Source: Bacteroidia bacterium (lineage in GTDB: Bacteria; Bacteroidota; Bacteroidia; Bacteroidales; Marinilabiliaceae). From it: DNA of 64,000 nucleotides. The position numbers and the translations under genes are program-made. Below, piece after piece: positions 54,924 to 64,000 of the stretch. The stretch spans positions 1 through 64,000 of the forward strand of contig JAUNDI010000008.1 in assembly GCA_030526155.1 (NCBI GenBank), written 5' to 3'. Each line of letters begins with the position of its first letter. Position 1 is the stretch's first letter. The notes beneath the pieces were generated by a model that saw only the letters and a list, made by a program, of their open reading frames with translations, made no database searches and was not told the DNA's origin.

Positions 54924-57900
54924 ATGGATAAGTTTACACACCTTCACGTGCACTCGCAATACTCAATACTTGATGGTATGAGTAAGGTCCCAGATCTTAT
55001 CAAAAAGTGCCGTAGCAATGGTATGAATGCTCTTGCCCTTACCGACCACGGTGTTATGTATGGTATAAAGGATCTCTTCGATACTTGCAATAAGCTAAAT
55101 GGTGCACCTAAAAAGGCAGTAAAGGAGGCTAAGGAGGAACTCAAAAAGTGTAAGGACGAATCCAAAATACCAGAACTAGAGGCTAAAATAGCCGATCTTG
55201 AGGAGAAGGCTAAGAATTACGTGCCTTTTAAGCCTATCATCGGCGTCGAGGCTTACTGTGCTCGCCGTCGTATGGAGGATATGGATAAGACTATGAAGGC
55301 GGTCGACCCCGAGACTGGCAAGGAGTCAACTGTCGACCGTAGCGGTTGGCACTTAATCCTCCTCGCTAAAAATAAGACGGGTTACAAAAACCTTTGCCGA
55401 CTAGTGTCCGACTCATGGACTCGTGGTTTCTATGGTAAGCCTCGTATCGATAAGGAGCTCCTTACTAAATGTCACGAGGGCCTCATCGTATGCTCTGCTT
55501 GTCTCGGTGGTGAAGTGCCTCAGTATATTTTGGGTAACCAACTGGATAAGGCTGAGGAGTCTATCCTTTGGTTCAAAAATCTCTTCGGTGAGGATTACTA
55601 CCTAGAACTTCAACGCCATAAGACTGATAAGCCAGGCGGCGAAAAGTCTTTCTACGAAAAACAACAAATCGTAAACCCTCACCTCATCGAATTCGCTAAA
55701 AAGCATAACATCAAGGTCATAGCAACTAATGATGTCCACTTCGTTGAGGAGGCACACGCCGAAGCTCACGACCGCCTTATCTGTCTCTCTACAGCATCCG
55801 ATTACGACGACCCTCGCCGTATGCACTACTCTAAACAGGAGTGGCTCAAAACTCCCGAAGAGATGGCAGAGATATTCTCTGATATCCCCGAGGCTCTCTC
55901 TAATACTCAAGAGATTGTAGAAAAGGTAGAGGTATATGATATCAACTCTGGCCCTATCATGCCTAAGTTCCCTATACCTGAGGAGTTCGGTACAGAGGAG
56001 GAGTATCGTAAGAAGTTTACCGACCAAGATCTCTTCGAGGAGTTTACTCGCGACGAAAAGGGTAACGTGGTCCTCTCTCAAGAGGAGGCCGAGAAAAAAA
56101 TAAAGGGTATCGGTGGTTACGAAAAGCTATATCGTATCAAACTTGAGGCGGATTACCTTAATAAAACAGCATGGGAGGGTGCCGTAAAACGTTATGGCGA
56201 GAACTTCGACCAATGTATCGGTCCTGATGGTAACCCCGTACCTCCTCAAGAGGTAAAGGATCGTATCACTTTCGAGCTACATATCATGAAGACCATGGGT
56301 TTTCCTGGTTACTTCCTTATCGTGGCTGATTATATTCGTGGCGCTCGCGAGGAACTGGACGTATGGGTAGGCCCGGGTCGTGGCTCTGCCGCCGGCTCAG
56401 TAGTGGCATATTGTCTCTGGATTACTAATGTCGACCCTCTGAAGTACGACCTCCTTTTCGAACGTTTCCTAAATCCCGACCGTATCTCTCTCCCCGATAT
56501 CGATGTCGATTTCGAGGATTGTGGACGCGGTAAGGTACTGGATTGGGTGACGGATCGCTACGGGTTCGACCACGTGGCTCATATCGTTACTTATGGTACT
56601 ATGGCTACTAAGTCTAGTATCAAGGACCTCTGTCGTATCCAAAAAATCCCTCTTGAGACGTCTAATACTCTCTGTAAACTGGTCCCTGATAAGGAGTTCC
56701 CAGATACTGCTATCCCACCCGAGGATATGAAGGGTGGTAAAAAGCCTAAAATAAATCTCCGTAACTGCTTCAAATATGTCCCAGAACTTAAGGAGGCTCG
56801 CTACGGTGATGATCTATTCCTTAGCGAAACACTCTCTTATGCCGAGACTCTAGAGGATACCATACGCCAAACTGGTATCCACGCTTGCGGCGTTATCATC
56901 GGCGCTGACGACCTCGCTAAGTTCGCCCCACTAGCAACTATCAAGGATAAGGCTACTAATAAGGATATCGTCGTGACCGAATATGATGGCCACGTAGTGG
57001 AGTCTGTAGGTCTTATCAAAATGGACTTCCTCGGTCTATCTACACTTACCCTCCAAAAGGAGGCTTGCAAAATCATCAAAAAGCGCTTCGGTATAGAGAT
57101 AGATATGGAGGCTATTCCTATCGATGACGAACTGACTTTCAAACTATTCTCCGAAGGGCGTACCATCGGTATCTTCCAGTTCGAGTCGCCGGGTATGCAG
57201 AAGTACCTCAAGGATCTCCAACCTACAGTCATCACAGACCTCATCGCGATGAATGCGTTATACCGCCCAGGTCCTATCGCATACATCCCTACTTTTATCG
57301 AACGTAAGCATGGTCGCGAACCTATTACGTACGATATCCCGATCATGGAGACTTACCTCAAGGATACATACGGCGTTACCGTATACCAAGAGCAGGTGAT
57401 GCTCCTCTCTCGTTTGTTGGCTAACTTTACTCGTGGTCAGTCGGATATGCTCCGTAAGGCTATGGGTAAGAAGCTTTTCGCTATCCTGGAGGAACTTAAG
57501 GCTAAGTTCCTTGAGGGCGGCCAGGCTAATGGCCACGACCCTCAAGTGCTCGAGAAGATATGGAAGGACTGGGAGGCATTCGCTTCATACGCTTTCAATA
57601 AGTCTCACTCTACTTGCTACGCTTGGGTGGCTTACCAAACTGGTTACCTCAAGGCACACTATCCTGCCGAATATATGGCGGCTAACCTTACACTAAATAA
57701 AAACGCTATTACAGACGTGACTAAACTCATGGCGGAGTGTAAGGAGATGAAACTTACAGTAAAGGGTCCTAATGTCAATGAGTCTGATCTAGACTTTACC
57801 GTTAATAATAACGGCGAAATCCTCTTCGGTCTCTCCGGCGTAAAGGGCGTAGGCGAGGGCGCCGTAGAGGCTATCATCAGAGCTCGCGAACAGGGTGGAG

Positions 57901-58898
57901 AATTCAAGGATATATATGATTTCGTCGAAAGGGTCGACCTCCGCGCTTGTAACCGTAAAACTATAGAGGCTCTCGCTATAGCAGGCGCTTTCGATAACCT
58001 TCCAGAGGCTTCTATATCGCGTGAGTCTTTCTTCGCTATCAACCCTCAAAAGGGTATGTCTGGCTCGGAAATTATCGTCAACTATGGTACCGCATACCAA
58101 AAGTCTGTCGAGGAGTCTACTAACTCTCTATTCGGCGATGCCCTTAATATATCAATAACACGACCAGAATTCCCAAATGTCGAATATAAGTGGACCGATC
58201 TCGAACGTCTTAACAAGGAGAAGGAGGTGGTGGGTATATACCTCACATCCCACCCTTTGTCTAAGTATAAGTTCGAAATGAAATATCTCGTCAATACGCC
58301 TATAGGTGAGTTTACCGACGATAAACTCGCTACCATGGTGGGTAAGCAGTTCATTACTGCTGGTATCGTACTTAATGCCGAAACTAGAATATCGCAGAAG
58401 GGTAACCCATGGACTCTCGTTACTATAGAGGATGATAACGGTAAAAGCGATCTGCGTTTCTTCGGTAACGATCACGTATCTTATGCTAATTACTTCACTA
58501 AGGATGCTTACGTATGTGTCATGGGCGCAGTAGAACTGGGTAAATACGACCAAAAACCGCGTATCCGTTACACCAACGTATGCTACTTGTCCGAATTGGC
58601 TAACAAAAACCCTCTTTCTAAGGCAACTATTACTATCGATATCAAGAATATAACACCCGAACTCGAGGGCCAGCTACAGGAGTTCATCATGAGCGCTCGT
58701 GCCGAGGAGCAGGATTATATTAAGGGTAATAGATCCGAAGACGCCCCTAAACTGCTCTCCGTTAGATTCCGTATCGTAGATAATACCAATAAAAGGGAGA
58801 TATCTCTAGTCCCTGATAATAACTTCCATATCGCTGTCGATAACAGAATAATTGATTTTATCGAAAGAACAGAGGAATTATCTCTCGCAGTAAGCTAA
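54924..58898 (+). CDS. dnaE: DNA polymerase III subunit alpha
   Basis: 1324 residues from MDKFTHLHVHSQYSILDGMS; MPNLNT at 54906 is possible. PHP domain first (HLHVHSQYS, ALTDHGVMYG), interrupted at about 60-95 by a charged helical insertion (KKAVKEAKEELKKCKDE). Polymerase core with GRGSAAGSVVAYCL and the catalytic DIDVDFED. C-terminal OB-fold with TAGIVLNAETRISQKGNPW and the tau-binding tail. It is the main replicase. Coding strand C-rich. Confidence 0.98.
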   Translation: MDKFTHLHVHSQYSILDGMSKVPDLIKKCRSNGMNALALTDHGVMYGIKDLFDTCNKLNGAPKKAVKEAKEELKKCKDESKIPELEAKIADLEEKAKNYVPFKPIIGVEAYCARRRMEDMDKTMKAVDPETGKESTVDRSGWHLILLAKNKTGYKNLCRLVSDSWTRGFYGKPRIDKELLTKCHEGLIVCSACLGGEVPQYILGNQLDKAEESILWFKNLFGEDYYLELQRHKTDKPGGEKSFYEKQQIVNPHLIEFAKKHNIKVIATNDVHFVEEAHAEAHDRLICLSTASDYDDPRRMHYSKQEWLKTPEEMAEIFSDIPEALSNTQEIVEKVEVYDINSGPIMPKFPIPEEFGTEEEYRKKFTDQDLFEEFTRDEKGNVVLSQEEAEKKIKGIGGYEKLYRIKLEADYLNKTAWEGAVKRYGENFDQCIGPDGNPVPPQEVKDRITFELHIMKTMGFPGYFLIVADYIRGAREELDVWVGPGRGSAAGSVVAYCLWITNVDPLKYDLLFERFLNPDRISLPDIDVDFEDCGRGKVLDWVTDRYGFDHVAHIVTYGTMATKSSIKDLCRIQKIPLETSNTLCKLVPDKEFPDTAIPPEDMKGGKKPKINLRNCFKYVPELKEARYGDDLFLSETLSYAETLEDTIRQTGIHACGVIIGADDLAKFAPLATIKDKATNKDIVVTEYDGHVVESVGLIKMDFLGLSTLTLQKEACKIIKKRFGIEIDMEAIPIDDELTFKLFSEGRTIGIFQFESPGMQKYLKDLQPTVITDLIAMNALYRPGPIAYIPTFIERKHGREPITYDIPIMETYLKDTYGVTVYQEQVMLLSRLLANFTRGQSDMLRKAMGKKLFAILEELKAKFLEGGQANGHDPQVLEKIWKDWEAFASYAFNKSHSTCYAWVAYQTGYLKAHYPAEYMAANLTLNKNAITDVTKLMAECKEMKLTVKGPNVNESDLDFTVNNNGEILFGLSGVKGVGEGAVEAIIRAREQGGEFKDIYDFVERVDLRACNRKTIEALAIAGAFDNLPEASISRESFFAINPQKGMSGSEIIVNYGTAYQKSVEESTNSLFGDALNISITRPEFPNVEYKWTDLERLNKEKEVVGIYLTSHPLSKYKFEMKYLVNTPIGEFTDDKLATMVGKQFITAGIVLNAETRISQKGNPWTLVTIEDDNGKSDLRFFGNDHVSYANYFTKDAYVCVMGAVELGKYDQKPRIRYTNVCYLSELANKNPLSKATITIDIKNITPELEGQLQEFIMSARAEEQDYIKGNRSEDAPKLLSVRFRIVDNTNKREISLVPDNNFHIAVDNRIIDFIERTEELSLAVS

Positions 58899-58952
58899 TT
58901 TAGATTATCTTCGCATACATAAACAATACTACTAATTTAATACTCTCATAGC

Positions 58953-59903
58953 ATGAAGGCTTTCAAATCTTTCATCAGTGCTACCGCCGCTTGCATTGGT
59001 GCATTTACACTAACCCAATGCGGCATTAATGACAAGGAGCTTACTCTCGAAGTTTGTCAATGGTATGGCGACGCCGAGGCTGCTATCAGTTATACTTTCG
59101 ATGATAACTGCCCTAATCAGTTCTCTACAATAGTACCTATGATGGACGAATACGATATTAAGGGTACTTTCTTCCCAGTTATCAACTGGCTTAATGGAAA
59201 CTATAATAACATAAAGGCTGCTGCCGCTAATGGCCACGAAATAGGTTCTCATACCATATCTCACCCAAATCTAGGCGAATTATCAACGGATGAGGTCATA
59301 AAGGAGCTCCACGGTTCTCGCTCTACTATTGAGGAGGTTATCGGAAATGGTTACAAATGCGTTACCATCGCTTTCCCTTACTGTATCGCTCCTGATAGCA
59401 TCGAATTAGTATCAGACGATTTCATCAATGCTCGCGTATGCGATGGTAAAGTTGATACCGCTAATGTCAACCTACTACGCGTTAGCTCGCACCCTCTCGG
59501 CTCAGCGTTCAATAGAACATCTTTCGAAAGCATATTGCCTATCCTAGAGAAAACTCGCGTTAAGAATGGTTGGTCTACTCTCTTATTCCACGAAATAGAC
59601 GAGGGTCCTGGTTACTCGCCTTTCCCATCAACTGAGATTCGTAAAAGCCTCGAATATCTCAAGGAAAATGAGTCTAACTTCTGGGTAGCTACAATGGGTA
59701 ACGTAGCCCGCTACATCGTAGAACGCGATAACGCTACTCTCAATCTTCGTAAAGAGAACAATAAATATACAGCTATCCTCTCTCTCGAAAACTACGACGA
59801 GGAGATATACAACATCCCCGTAACATTCAAATATACCAAAAAGGATGGCTCCCTAGCTTACGTTAATCTTATCCCTAACGTACCAACAGAAATAGAGTAT
59901 TAA
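58953..59903 (+). CDS. Polysaccharide deacetylase, CE4-like (lipoprotein)
   Basis: 316 residues. Signal peptide with FTLTQC (Cys about 23). NodB-like core: SYTFDDNCPNQF (metal/acid Asp pair), IGSHTISHPNLGEL (His ligands), AFPYCIAP and LLFHEIDEG (His). It removes acetyl or N-acetyl groups from a polysaccharide or peptidoglycan; substrate not known. C-terminal 50 residues look like a small beta-sandwich. Ends in a very strong terminator. Confidence 0.9.
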   Translation: MKAFKSFISATAACIGAFTLTQCGINDKELTLEVCQWYGDAEAAISYTFDDNCPNQFSTIVPMMDEYDIKGTFFPVINWLNGNYNNIKAAAANGHEIGSHTISHPNLGELSTDEVIKELHGSRSTIEEVIGNGYKCVTIAFPYCIAPDSIELVSDDFINARVCDGKVDTANVNLLRVSSHPLGSAFNRTSFESILPILEKTRVKNGWSTLLFHEIDEGPGYSPFPSTEIRKSLEYLKENESNFWVATMGNVARYIVERDNATLNLRKENNKYTAILSLENYDEEIYNIPVTFKYTKKDGSLAYVNLIPNVPTEIEY

Positions 59904-59922
59904 TCGTCTATCTCCATACACC

Positions 59923-59960
59923 AAGCTCCACTTGTTCCCATACAAGTGGAGCTTTCTCTT
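59923..59960 (+). terminator. Terminator of the deacetylase gene
   Basis: 13-bp perfect stem (59923-59935 with 59942-59954, loop of six) then TCTCTTTT. Confidence 0.92.
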
Positions 59961-59986
59961 TTCGCCCCAACTCACATCCACCAAAA

Positions 59987-60193
59987 ACAAAAATTGCGAT
60001 GAACAAGGCATCACCCCGTATGCTCCCACCACTCAATCTAGTCCCCTCTAGAACATCTAGAATTACTACAACTACTACAAAAATTGCGATGAACAAGGCT
60101 ACACCTAATATGCTCCCTCCTCTCATCCTAGCCCCTCTTCTATAAATCTAGCCCATCTAGAACGTATAGAACAACTAGAATAACTAGTCAAAC
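59987..60193 (+). repeat. Interspersed repeat, tandem pair (copies G and H)
   Basis: Two head-to-tail units of about 90-100 bp. Cores at 59988-60009 and 60078-60099; first unit carries CCCCGTATGCTCCCACC and a TCTAG arm, the second TATGCTCCCTCC and a longer arm ending AATAACTAGTCAAAC, the same end as copy F. They fill the gap between the deacetylase terminator and the secDF promoter. Confidence 0.87.
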
Positions 60194-60264
60194 TATCAAA
60201 TCCGCTAAATCCAAGTGCAACACCCCTATCCATCCGCCAATTGCTTTTATCATTCTTCTATATT

Positions 60265-60297
60265 TTTTGGTATTCTTTAAACTTTGTACTATCTTTG
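60265..60297 (+). promoter_or_regulatory. secDF promoter
   Basis: TTTTG (60265-60269), 20-bp spacer, TATCTTTG (60290-60297); leader of about 80 nt. Confidence 0.75.
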
Positions 60298-60382
60298 CGC
60301 CGTTTATAGTATGCCGTTCTAAGGCTAGCTGAAACAAACCGAAAAGAAATAATAACAGCATTATATTAAACATTTAAAAACG

Positions 60383-63337
60383 ATGCAGAACAAAGGCTTC
60401 GTACGAACCTTCGCTATTCTCTTGGCGTTGGTCTGTTTGTACCAGTTGTCGTTCACATTCTTTACTCGTAAAGTAGAGAGCGACGCAAAGGCATTCGCAA
60501 ATGGTGATGCCGCTAAAGAAACCGCCTACATTGATTCAATTGCTAATGAGCCGGTTTACAATTTCCTCTATCTTAAGAAGTACACCTACATGGAGTGTAA
60601 GGGCTACGAAATCAACTTCGGCCTCGACCTTAAGGGTGGTATGAACCTTATCCTAGAGGTAAAAGTATCAGATATCGTAAAGGCTCTCGCAGCTCATAAT
60701 ACTGATCCAGTATTTGTTCAGGCTGTTGATAACGCTATCGAGGCTGAGAAGAACTCTACTTCAGATTTCATTACTCTCTTCCAGAAGGAGTTCGAGAAGC
60801 TTAGCCCTAATGGTCAATTGGCGACTATCTTCGCAACAATTGATATGAAGGATCGCGTTAATCGCAATATGTCTAACTCTGAAGTCGTAAAGGTTCTCCG
60901 CGACGAGACAGAGAGCGCTATCCAAAACGCTTTCAACGTACTCCGTACTCGTATCGACCGCTTCGGTGTTACTCAGCCTAACATCCAACGCCTCGAGAAG
61001 GCCGGCCGCGTTATGGTTGAGCTCCCAGGTGTTACAGATCCTGCTCGTGTACGTAAGCTCCTCCAAGGTACTGCTAGCCTCGAGTTCTGGGAGACATATA
61101 ACAACCAGGAAATTCAAAACCAACTCGCTGCAGTTATCCAAGCTACAATGGAGCAGGTAGTTGATACTACCAAGGCAGAGGAGCCAGCAGCTTCTTCTGA
61201 CGTCCTCGCTCTCGCAGGTGCAGCTTCTAACGATTCTACTGCAGCAACTACAACACAAGCTACAGTTCGTTCTATCGCTTCTTACCTCCACTTCACTCCA
61301 GCTGGCTACGGCCCAATGGTAGGTGTTGCTCTCGCTAAGGATGTTAAGAAGGTTGAGGAGTACCTCGCTATGGATAAGGTACGCCGCCTCCTCCCACGCG
61401 ACCTTAAGCTTATGTGGTCTGTAAAGCCTCGCACAGGTAAGGAGATGCAGATGTTCTTCCAAGAGCCAATCAATCCAAAAGAGACAGTATACGAACTCGT
61501 TGCTATTAAGTCTACCTCTAATAACGACCGTGCTCCACTCGAGGGCGATGTAGTTACAAACGCTCGTCACCAGGCTAGCGACAAGGGTGGTCACTACGAG
61601 GTATCAATGTCTATGAACTCTGAGGGCGCTCGTCGTTGGGCTCAGCTCACAAAGGCTAATGTTGGTCGTTGCATCGCTATCGTTCTCGATGGTTATGTAT
61701 ATAGCTACCCAACAGTTAATGGCGAGATCTCTGGCGGTTCTTCTTCAATCACAGGTAACTTCTCTCCAGAGGAGGCACAAGACTTGGCTAACGTTCTTAA
61801 GTCTGGTAAGCTCCCTGCTCCTGCTACTATCGTAGAGGACACAGTAGTTGGTCCTTCTCTCGGTCAAGAGGCTATCGAGAGCGGTCTCTGGTCATTCCTC
61901 ATCGCTTTCATCGTAGTACTCATCTATATGGTGGTATTCTATGGTACACGCGCTGGTCTCGTATCAGACTTCGCCCTTATTGCTAACCTCTTCTTCATCA
62001 TCGGTATCCTCTCTTCTTTCGGTGCCGTACTTACATTGCCAGGTATCGCAGGTATCGTACTTACTATCGGTATGGCGGTCGACGCTAATGTGATCATCTA
62101 TGAGCGTATCAAGGAGGAGATGCGTGCTGGTAAGACAGTTCGTACAGCCGTAGCTGAGGGTTATAAGAACGCTATGTCAGCTATCGTGGATGCTAACATC
62201 ACTACATTCCTCACAGCTGTCATCCTCTTCGCTTTCGGTACAGGTCCTATCAAGGGCTTCGCTACAACTCTTATGATTGGTGTGGCTACTTCATTCTTCA
62301 CAGCTGTATTCCTCAGCCGTATAATCATCGAGCGTATGGCTGCTAAGCACGAGGGTATGAAGTTCTTCACTAAGCTCTCTGAGCACTTCATGGAGAATAT
62401 TAATATCAACTTCCTCAAGAACCGTAAGGCATACTACGCAGTAATCGCTGCTTATATGGTAGTTTGCATCGGCTCACTCGCTATCCGTGGCCTTAATAAG
62501 GGTATCGACTTTACAGGTGGTCAGATATATGTAGTACGCTTCGAGAACTCAGTATCTCCTGAGGCTGTTCGTTCTGGTCTCGCTGCTGAGTTCGGTGACG
62601 CTACTGTTGAGGTTAAGACTTATGGCTCAGATAACCAAGTTCGTATCTCTACAAACTATGGTATCGACAATACAGCAGAGAATGCTCAAGACGAAATCGA
62701 GACAAAGCTTTACAATGGTGTTAAGGCTCTCCTCGGTGATAACGTAACAAAGGAGCAGTTCCTCTCTGACTATCGTATGTCTTCTCAGAAGGTAGGTCCT
62801 ACAATGGCTTCTGATATCACAGAAAAGGCTATCTGGTCAGTCCTCTTCTCTCTCATCGTAATGTTCGGTTACATCTTCTTCCGATTCCGTAACTGGGCTT
62901 ATGGTATGTCTGCAGTAGTTGCCTTGACTCATGATGTAGTCTTCACTCTCGGTATCTTCTCATTGACATATTCAATCATGCCATTCTCAATGGAGATCGA
63001 CCAGTCGTTTATCGCAGCTATCCTTACTATCGTTGGTTACTCAATCAACAATACAGTGGTTATCTTCGACCGTATCCGTGAGCAGTTCCACCTTACACCA
63101 AAGGCTACAGCTCTCGAGGTAATGAACGCAGCGTTGAACTCAACAATGGCTCGTACAATCAATACATCAATGACTACATTGGTAACTCTCATCGTAATCT
63201 TCTTCTTCGGAGGTGAGGTTATCCGCGGATTTATCTTCGCAATGTTCATTGGTATGTTCATCGGTACATTCTCTTCTCTCTTGCTCGCTACACCTCTCGC
63301 ATACGAGATTGTTAGCCGTAAGGAGAATAAGAAATAA
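60383..63337 (+). CDS. secDF: Fused protein translocase SecDF
   Basis: 984 residues, both SecD and SecF on one chain as in Bacteroidota. SecD: N-terminal helix, GLDLKGGMNL, periplasmic P1 domain with Ala/Thr-rich linker (about 270-295), six helices with TLPGIAGIVLTIGMAVDANVIIYERIKEE. SecF: GIDFTGGQIY and six helices with TIVGYSINNTVVIFDRIRE. It uses proton flow to pull exported proteins at the SecYEG channel. Coding strand has high-use codons. Confidence 0.98.
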   Translation: MQNKGFVRTFAILLALVCLYQLSFTFFTRKVESDAKAFANGDAAKETAYIDSIANEPVYNFLYLKKYTYMECKGYEINFGLDLKGGMNLILEVKVSDIVKALAAHNTDPVFVQAVDNAIEAEKNSTSDFITLFQKEFEKLSPNGQLATIFATIDMKDRVNRNMSNSEVVKVLRDETESAIQNAFNVLRTRIDRFGVTQPNIQRLEKAGRVMVELPGVTDPARVRKLLQGTASLEFWETYNNQEIQNQLAAVIQATMEQVVDTTKAEEPAASSDVLALAGAASNDSTAATTTQATVRSIASYLHFTPAGYGPMVGVALAKDVKKVEEYLAMDKVRRLLPRDLKLMWSVKPRTGKEMQMFFQEPINPKETVYELVAIKSTSNNDRAPLEGDVVTNARHQASDKGGHYEVSMSMNSEGARRWAQLTKANVGRCIAIVLDGYVYSYPTVNGEISGGSSSITGNFSPEEAQDLANVLKSGKLPAPATIVEDTVVGPSLGQEAIESGLWSFLIAFIVVLIYMVVFYGTRAGLVSDFALIANLFFIIGILSSFGAVLTLPGIAGIVLTIGMAVDANVIIYERIKEEMRAGKTVRTAVAEGYKNAMSAIVDANITTFLTAVILFAFGTGPIKGFATTLMIGVATSFFTAVFLSRIIIERMAAKHEGMKFFTKLSEHFMENININFLKNRKAYYAVIAAYMVVCIGSLAIRGLNKGIDFTGGQIYVVRFENSVSPEAVRSGLAAEFGDATVEVKTYGSDNQVRISTNYGIDNTAENAQDEIETKLYNGVKALLGDNVTKEQFLSDYRMSSQKVGPTMASDITEKAIWSVLFSLIVMFGYIFFRFRNWAYGMSAVVALTHDVVFTLGIFSLTYSIMPFSMEIDQSFIAAILTIVGYSINNTVVIFDRIREQFHLTPKATALEVMNAALNSTMARTINTSMTTLVTLIVIFFFGGEVIRGFIFAMFIGMFIGTFSSLLLATPLAYEIVSRKENKK

Positions 63338-63350
63338 TCCATAAGACATT

Positions 63351-63415
63351 AACCCGAGGGTATATAGGGAGCATTATGCTAGCCTTTATCCCTCGGGTTA
63401 TTTTTATTTTTGTTT
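63351..63415 (+). terminator. secDF terminator and minus-7 of the peptidase gene
   Basis: A 10-bp stem (63351-63360 with 63390-63399) with a 29-nt inner part that also pairs, then T-rich sequence. The T tract contains TATTTTTG (63405-63412), which may be the minus-7 of the following gene. Confidence 0.75.
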
Positions 63416-63445
63416 TGCTCTATTAATTAATCAATTTTACATAGT

Positions 63446-64000
63446 ATGAAAAAGTTTTTTTCGCTTTTAGCCTTTGTATTAGGCTTGTTTTTTAGCTCAA
63501 ATGTCGGTGCTCAAACGCCACTCCCTATTGATACAGCCTATGTTATAGGTCGTTTAGAGAATGGTCTTACCTATTATATTAGGCATAATGAGTATCCAAA
63601 AGACCGTGCTTTTTTCTATATAGCTCAACGAGTTGGTGCTTCTCTTGAGGAGGATGCACAGAATGGCCTTGCTCACTTTCTCGAGCACATGGCTTTCAAT
63701 GGTACAAAGAATTATCCTGGTAAGGGTATTATAGACTATATGGAGCGTCAGGGAGTTAAGTTTGGTGCCAATATCAATGCTTATACTTCATTTGATGAGA
63801 CGGTGTATAACCTTGATAATGTACCTACAACTAACCCATCTGTTATAGATAGTGCTCTTTTGGTACTTCATGATTGGTCTGGATTTATCTCTCTTGAGGA
63901 GAAAGAGATAGATGCCGAGAGAGGTGTTATTCTTGAGGAGTGGCGTACTGGTCGTACAGCAGCACGTCGAGTAGCTATGAATCATCGTAGAAATACTATG
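63446..64000 (+). CDS. M16 family zinc peptidase (pitrilysin-like), partial
   Basis: 185 codons are in the window; the gene runs off the right edge. Signal peptide [23 protein letters not shown], then the inverted zinc motif HFLEH (His77, Glu80, His81) and [13 protein letters not shown], with the distal Glu in [10 protein letters not shown]. Typical full length is about 930-950 residues with two M16 halves. Exported periplasmic peptidase; substrates unknown. Confidence 0.93.
   Translation, partial: MKKFFSLLAFVLGLFFSSNVGAQTPLPIDTAYVIGRLENGLTYYIRHNEYPKDRAFFYIAQRVGASLEEDAQNGLAHFLEHMAFNGTKNYPGKGIIDYMERQGVKFGANINAYTSFDETVYNLDNVPTTNPSVIDSALLVLHDWSGFISLEEKEIDAERGVILEEWRTGRTAARRVAMNHRRNTM

Noticed and set aside
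59908..60126. Open frame of 72 residues on the minus strand
   Set aside because: It covers the terminator and the repeat pair in antisense and has no start signal or conserved content.
60761..61594. 277-residue frame opposite secDF
   Set aside because: It is a shadow of the high-use codons of secDF. Leu/Ser/Cys-rich, no domain.

Overview
The window is a bacterial chromosome segment from the phylum Bacteroidota, most likely order Bacteroidales. The reasons are: promoters of the Bacteroidota type (TTG, 19-20 bp spacer, TAnnTTTG) in front of many genes; a fused SecDF; a hybrid two-component sensor with propeller, kinase, receiver and AraC parts on one chain; an HU-CCDC81/SPOR protein; and lipoprotein glycoside hydrolases of GH97, GH26, GH130, GH67, GH43 and GH10. 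There are no rRNA genes, CRISPR arrays, transposases or prophage genes. The genus cannot be fixed from the sequence alone.

Layout. 0.1-9.4 kb (minus strand): GH97 glycosidase and CE1-type esterase; leuB with a LeuA-like synthase; ribD; an unknown lipoprotein; a GAF-SpoIIE phosphatase. 9.5-14 kb: a four-gene beta-mannan operon (GH130 phosphorylase, GH26 mannanase, mannobiose 2-epimerase, SGNH esterase) with TAATG overlaps at two junctions. 14-20 kb: HIT protein, greA with a terminator-like leader, a HigBA-like toxin-antitoxin pair, fhs, a glycosyltransferase and the HU/SPOR protein. 20-28.4 kb: metH with a short C-terminus behind an AraC regulator, prmC divergent to it, a DUF4465-like lipoprotein and typA. 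28.5-35.4 kb: a xylan set (MFS symporter, GH10, GH43, GH67) interrupted by ilvE. 35.6-39.8 kb: a six-gene operon rimM-prfB-lptB-Zn protease-two hot-dog proteins. 40-41.7 kb (plus): a CAU tRNA, a DUF502 protein and a DprA-like/SLOG protein. 41.8-48.2 kb (minus): panD, panC, a 1380-residue hybrid two-component regulator and an LD-carboxypeptidase. 48.4-49.8 kb (plus): two tRNA-Gln and recA. 49.9-52.8 kb (minus): an unknown basic protein, a repeat-rich gap, a hydroxyacid dehydrogenase and fabH. 53.1-64 kb (plus): a membrane-anchored acidic protein, HAD phosphatase, TatD-like hydrolase, dnaE, polysaccharide deacetylase, secDF and the start of an M16 peptidase.

How it works together. The mannan and xylan sets describe a cell that trims hemicellulose outside or in the periplasm and finishes the oligosaccharides inside by phosphorolysis and hydrolysis. 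Neither set has a SusC/SusD pair in this window. Most of the rest is housekeeping.

Most unusual features. (1) An apparently undescribed interspersed repeat, about 95 bp, with core AAAAATTGCGATGAACAAGG: eight copies at five loci, upstream of promoters, and at three loci between the preceding terminator and the next promoter. (2) A reversal of GC skew: the plus strand is strongly G-rich on the left and C-rich on the right, whatever the gene direction, which suggests a replication-strand switch or a rearrangement between about 25 and 36 kb. (3) A 440-bp gap at 50.36-50.79 kb with a BIME/MITE-like double palindrome, 10-bp tandem repeats and flanking TGTCCCAAAA repeats. (4) A greA leader with a terminator hairpin between promoter and start codon.
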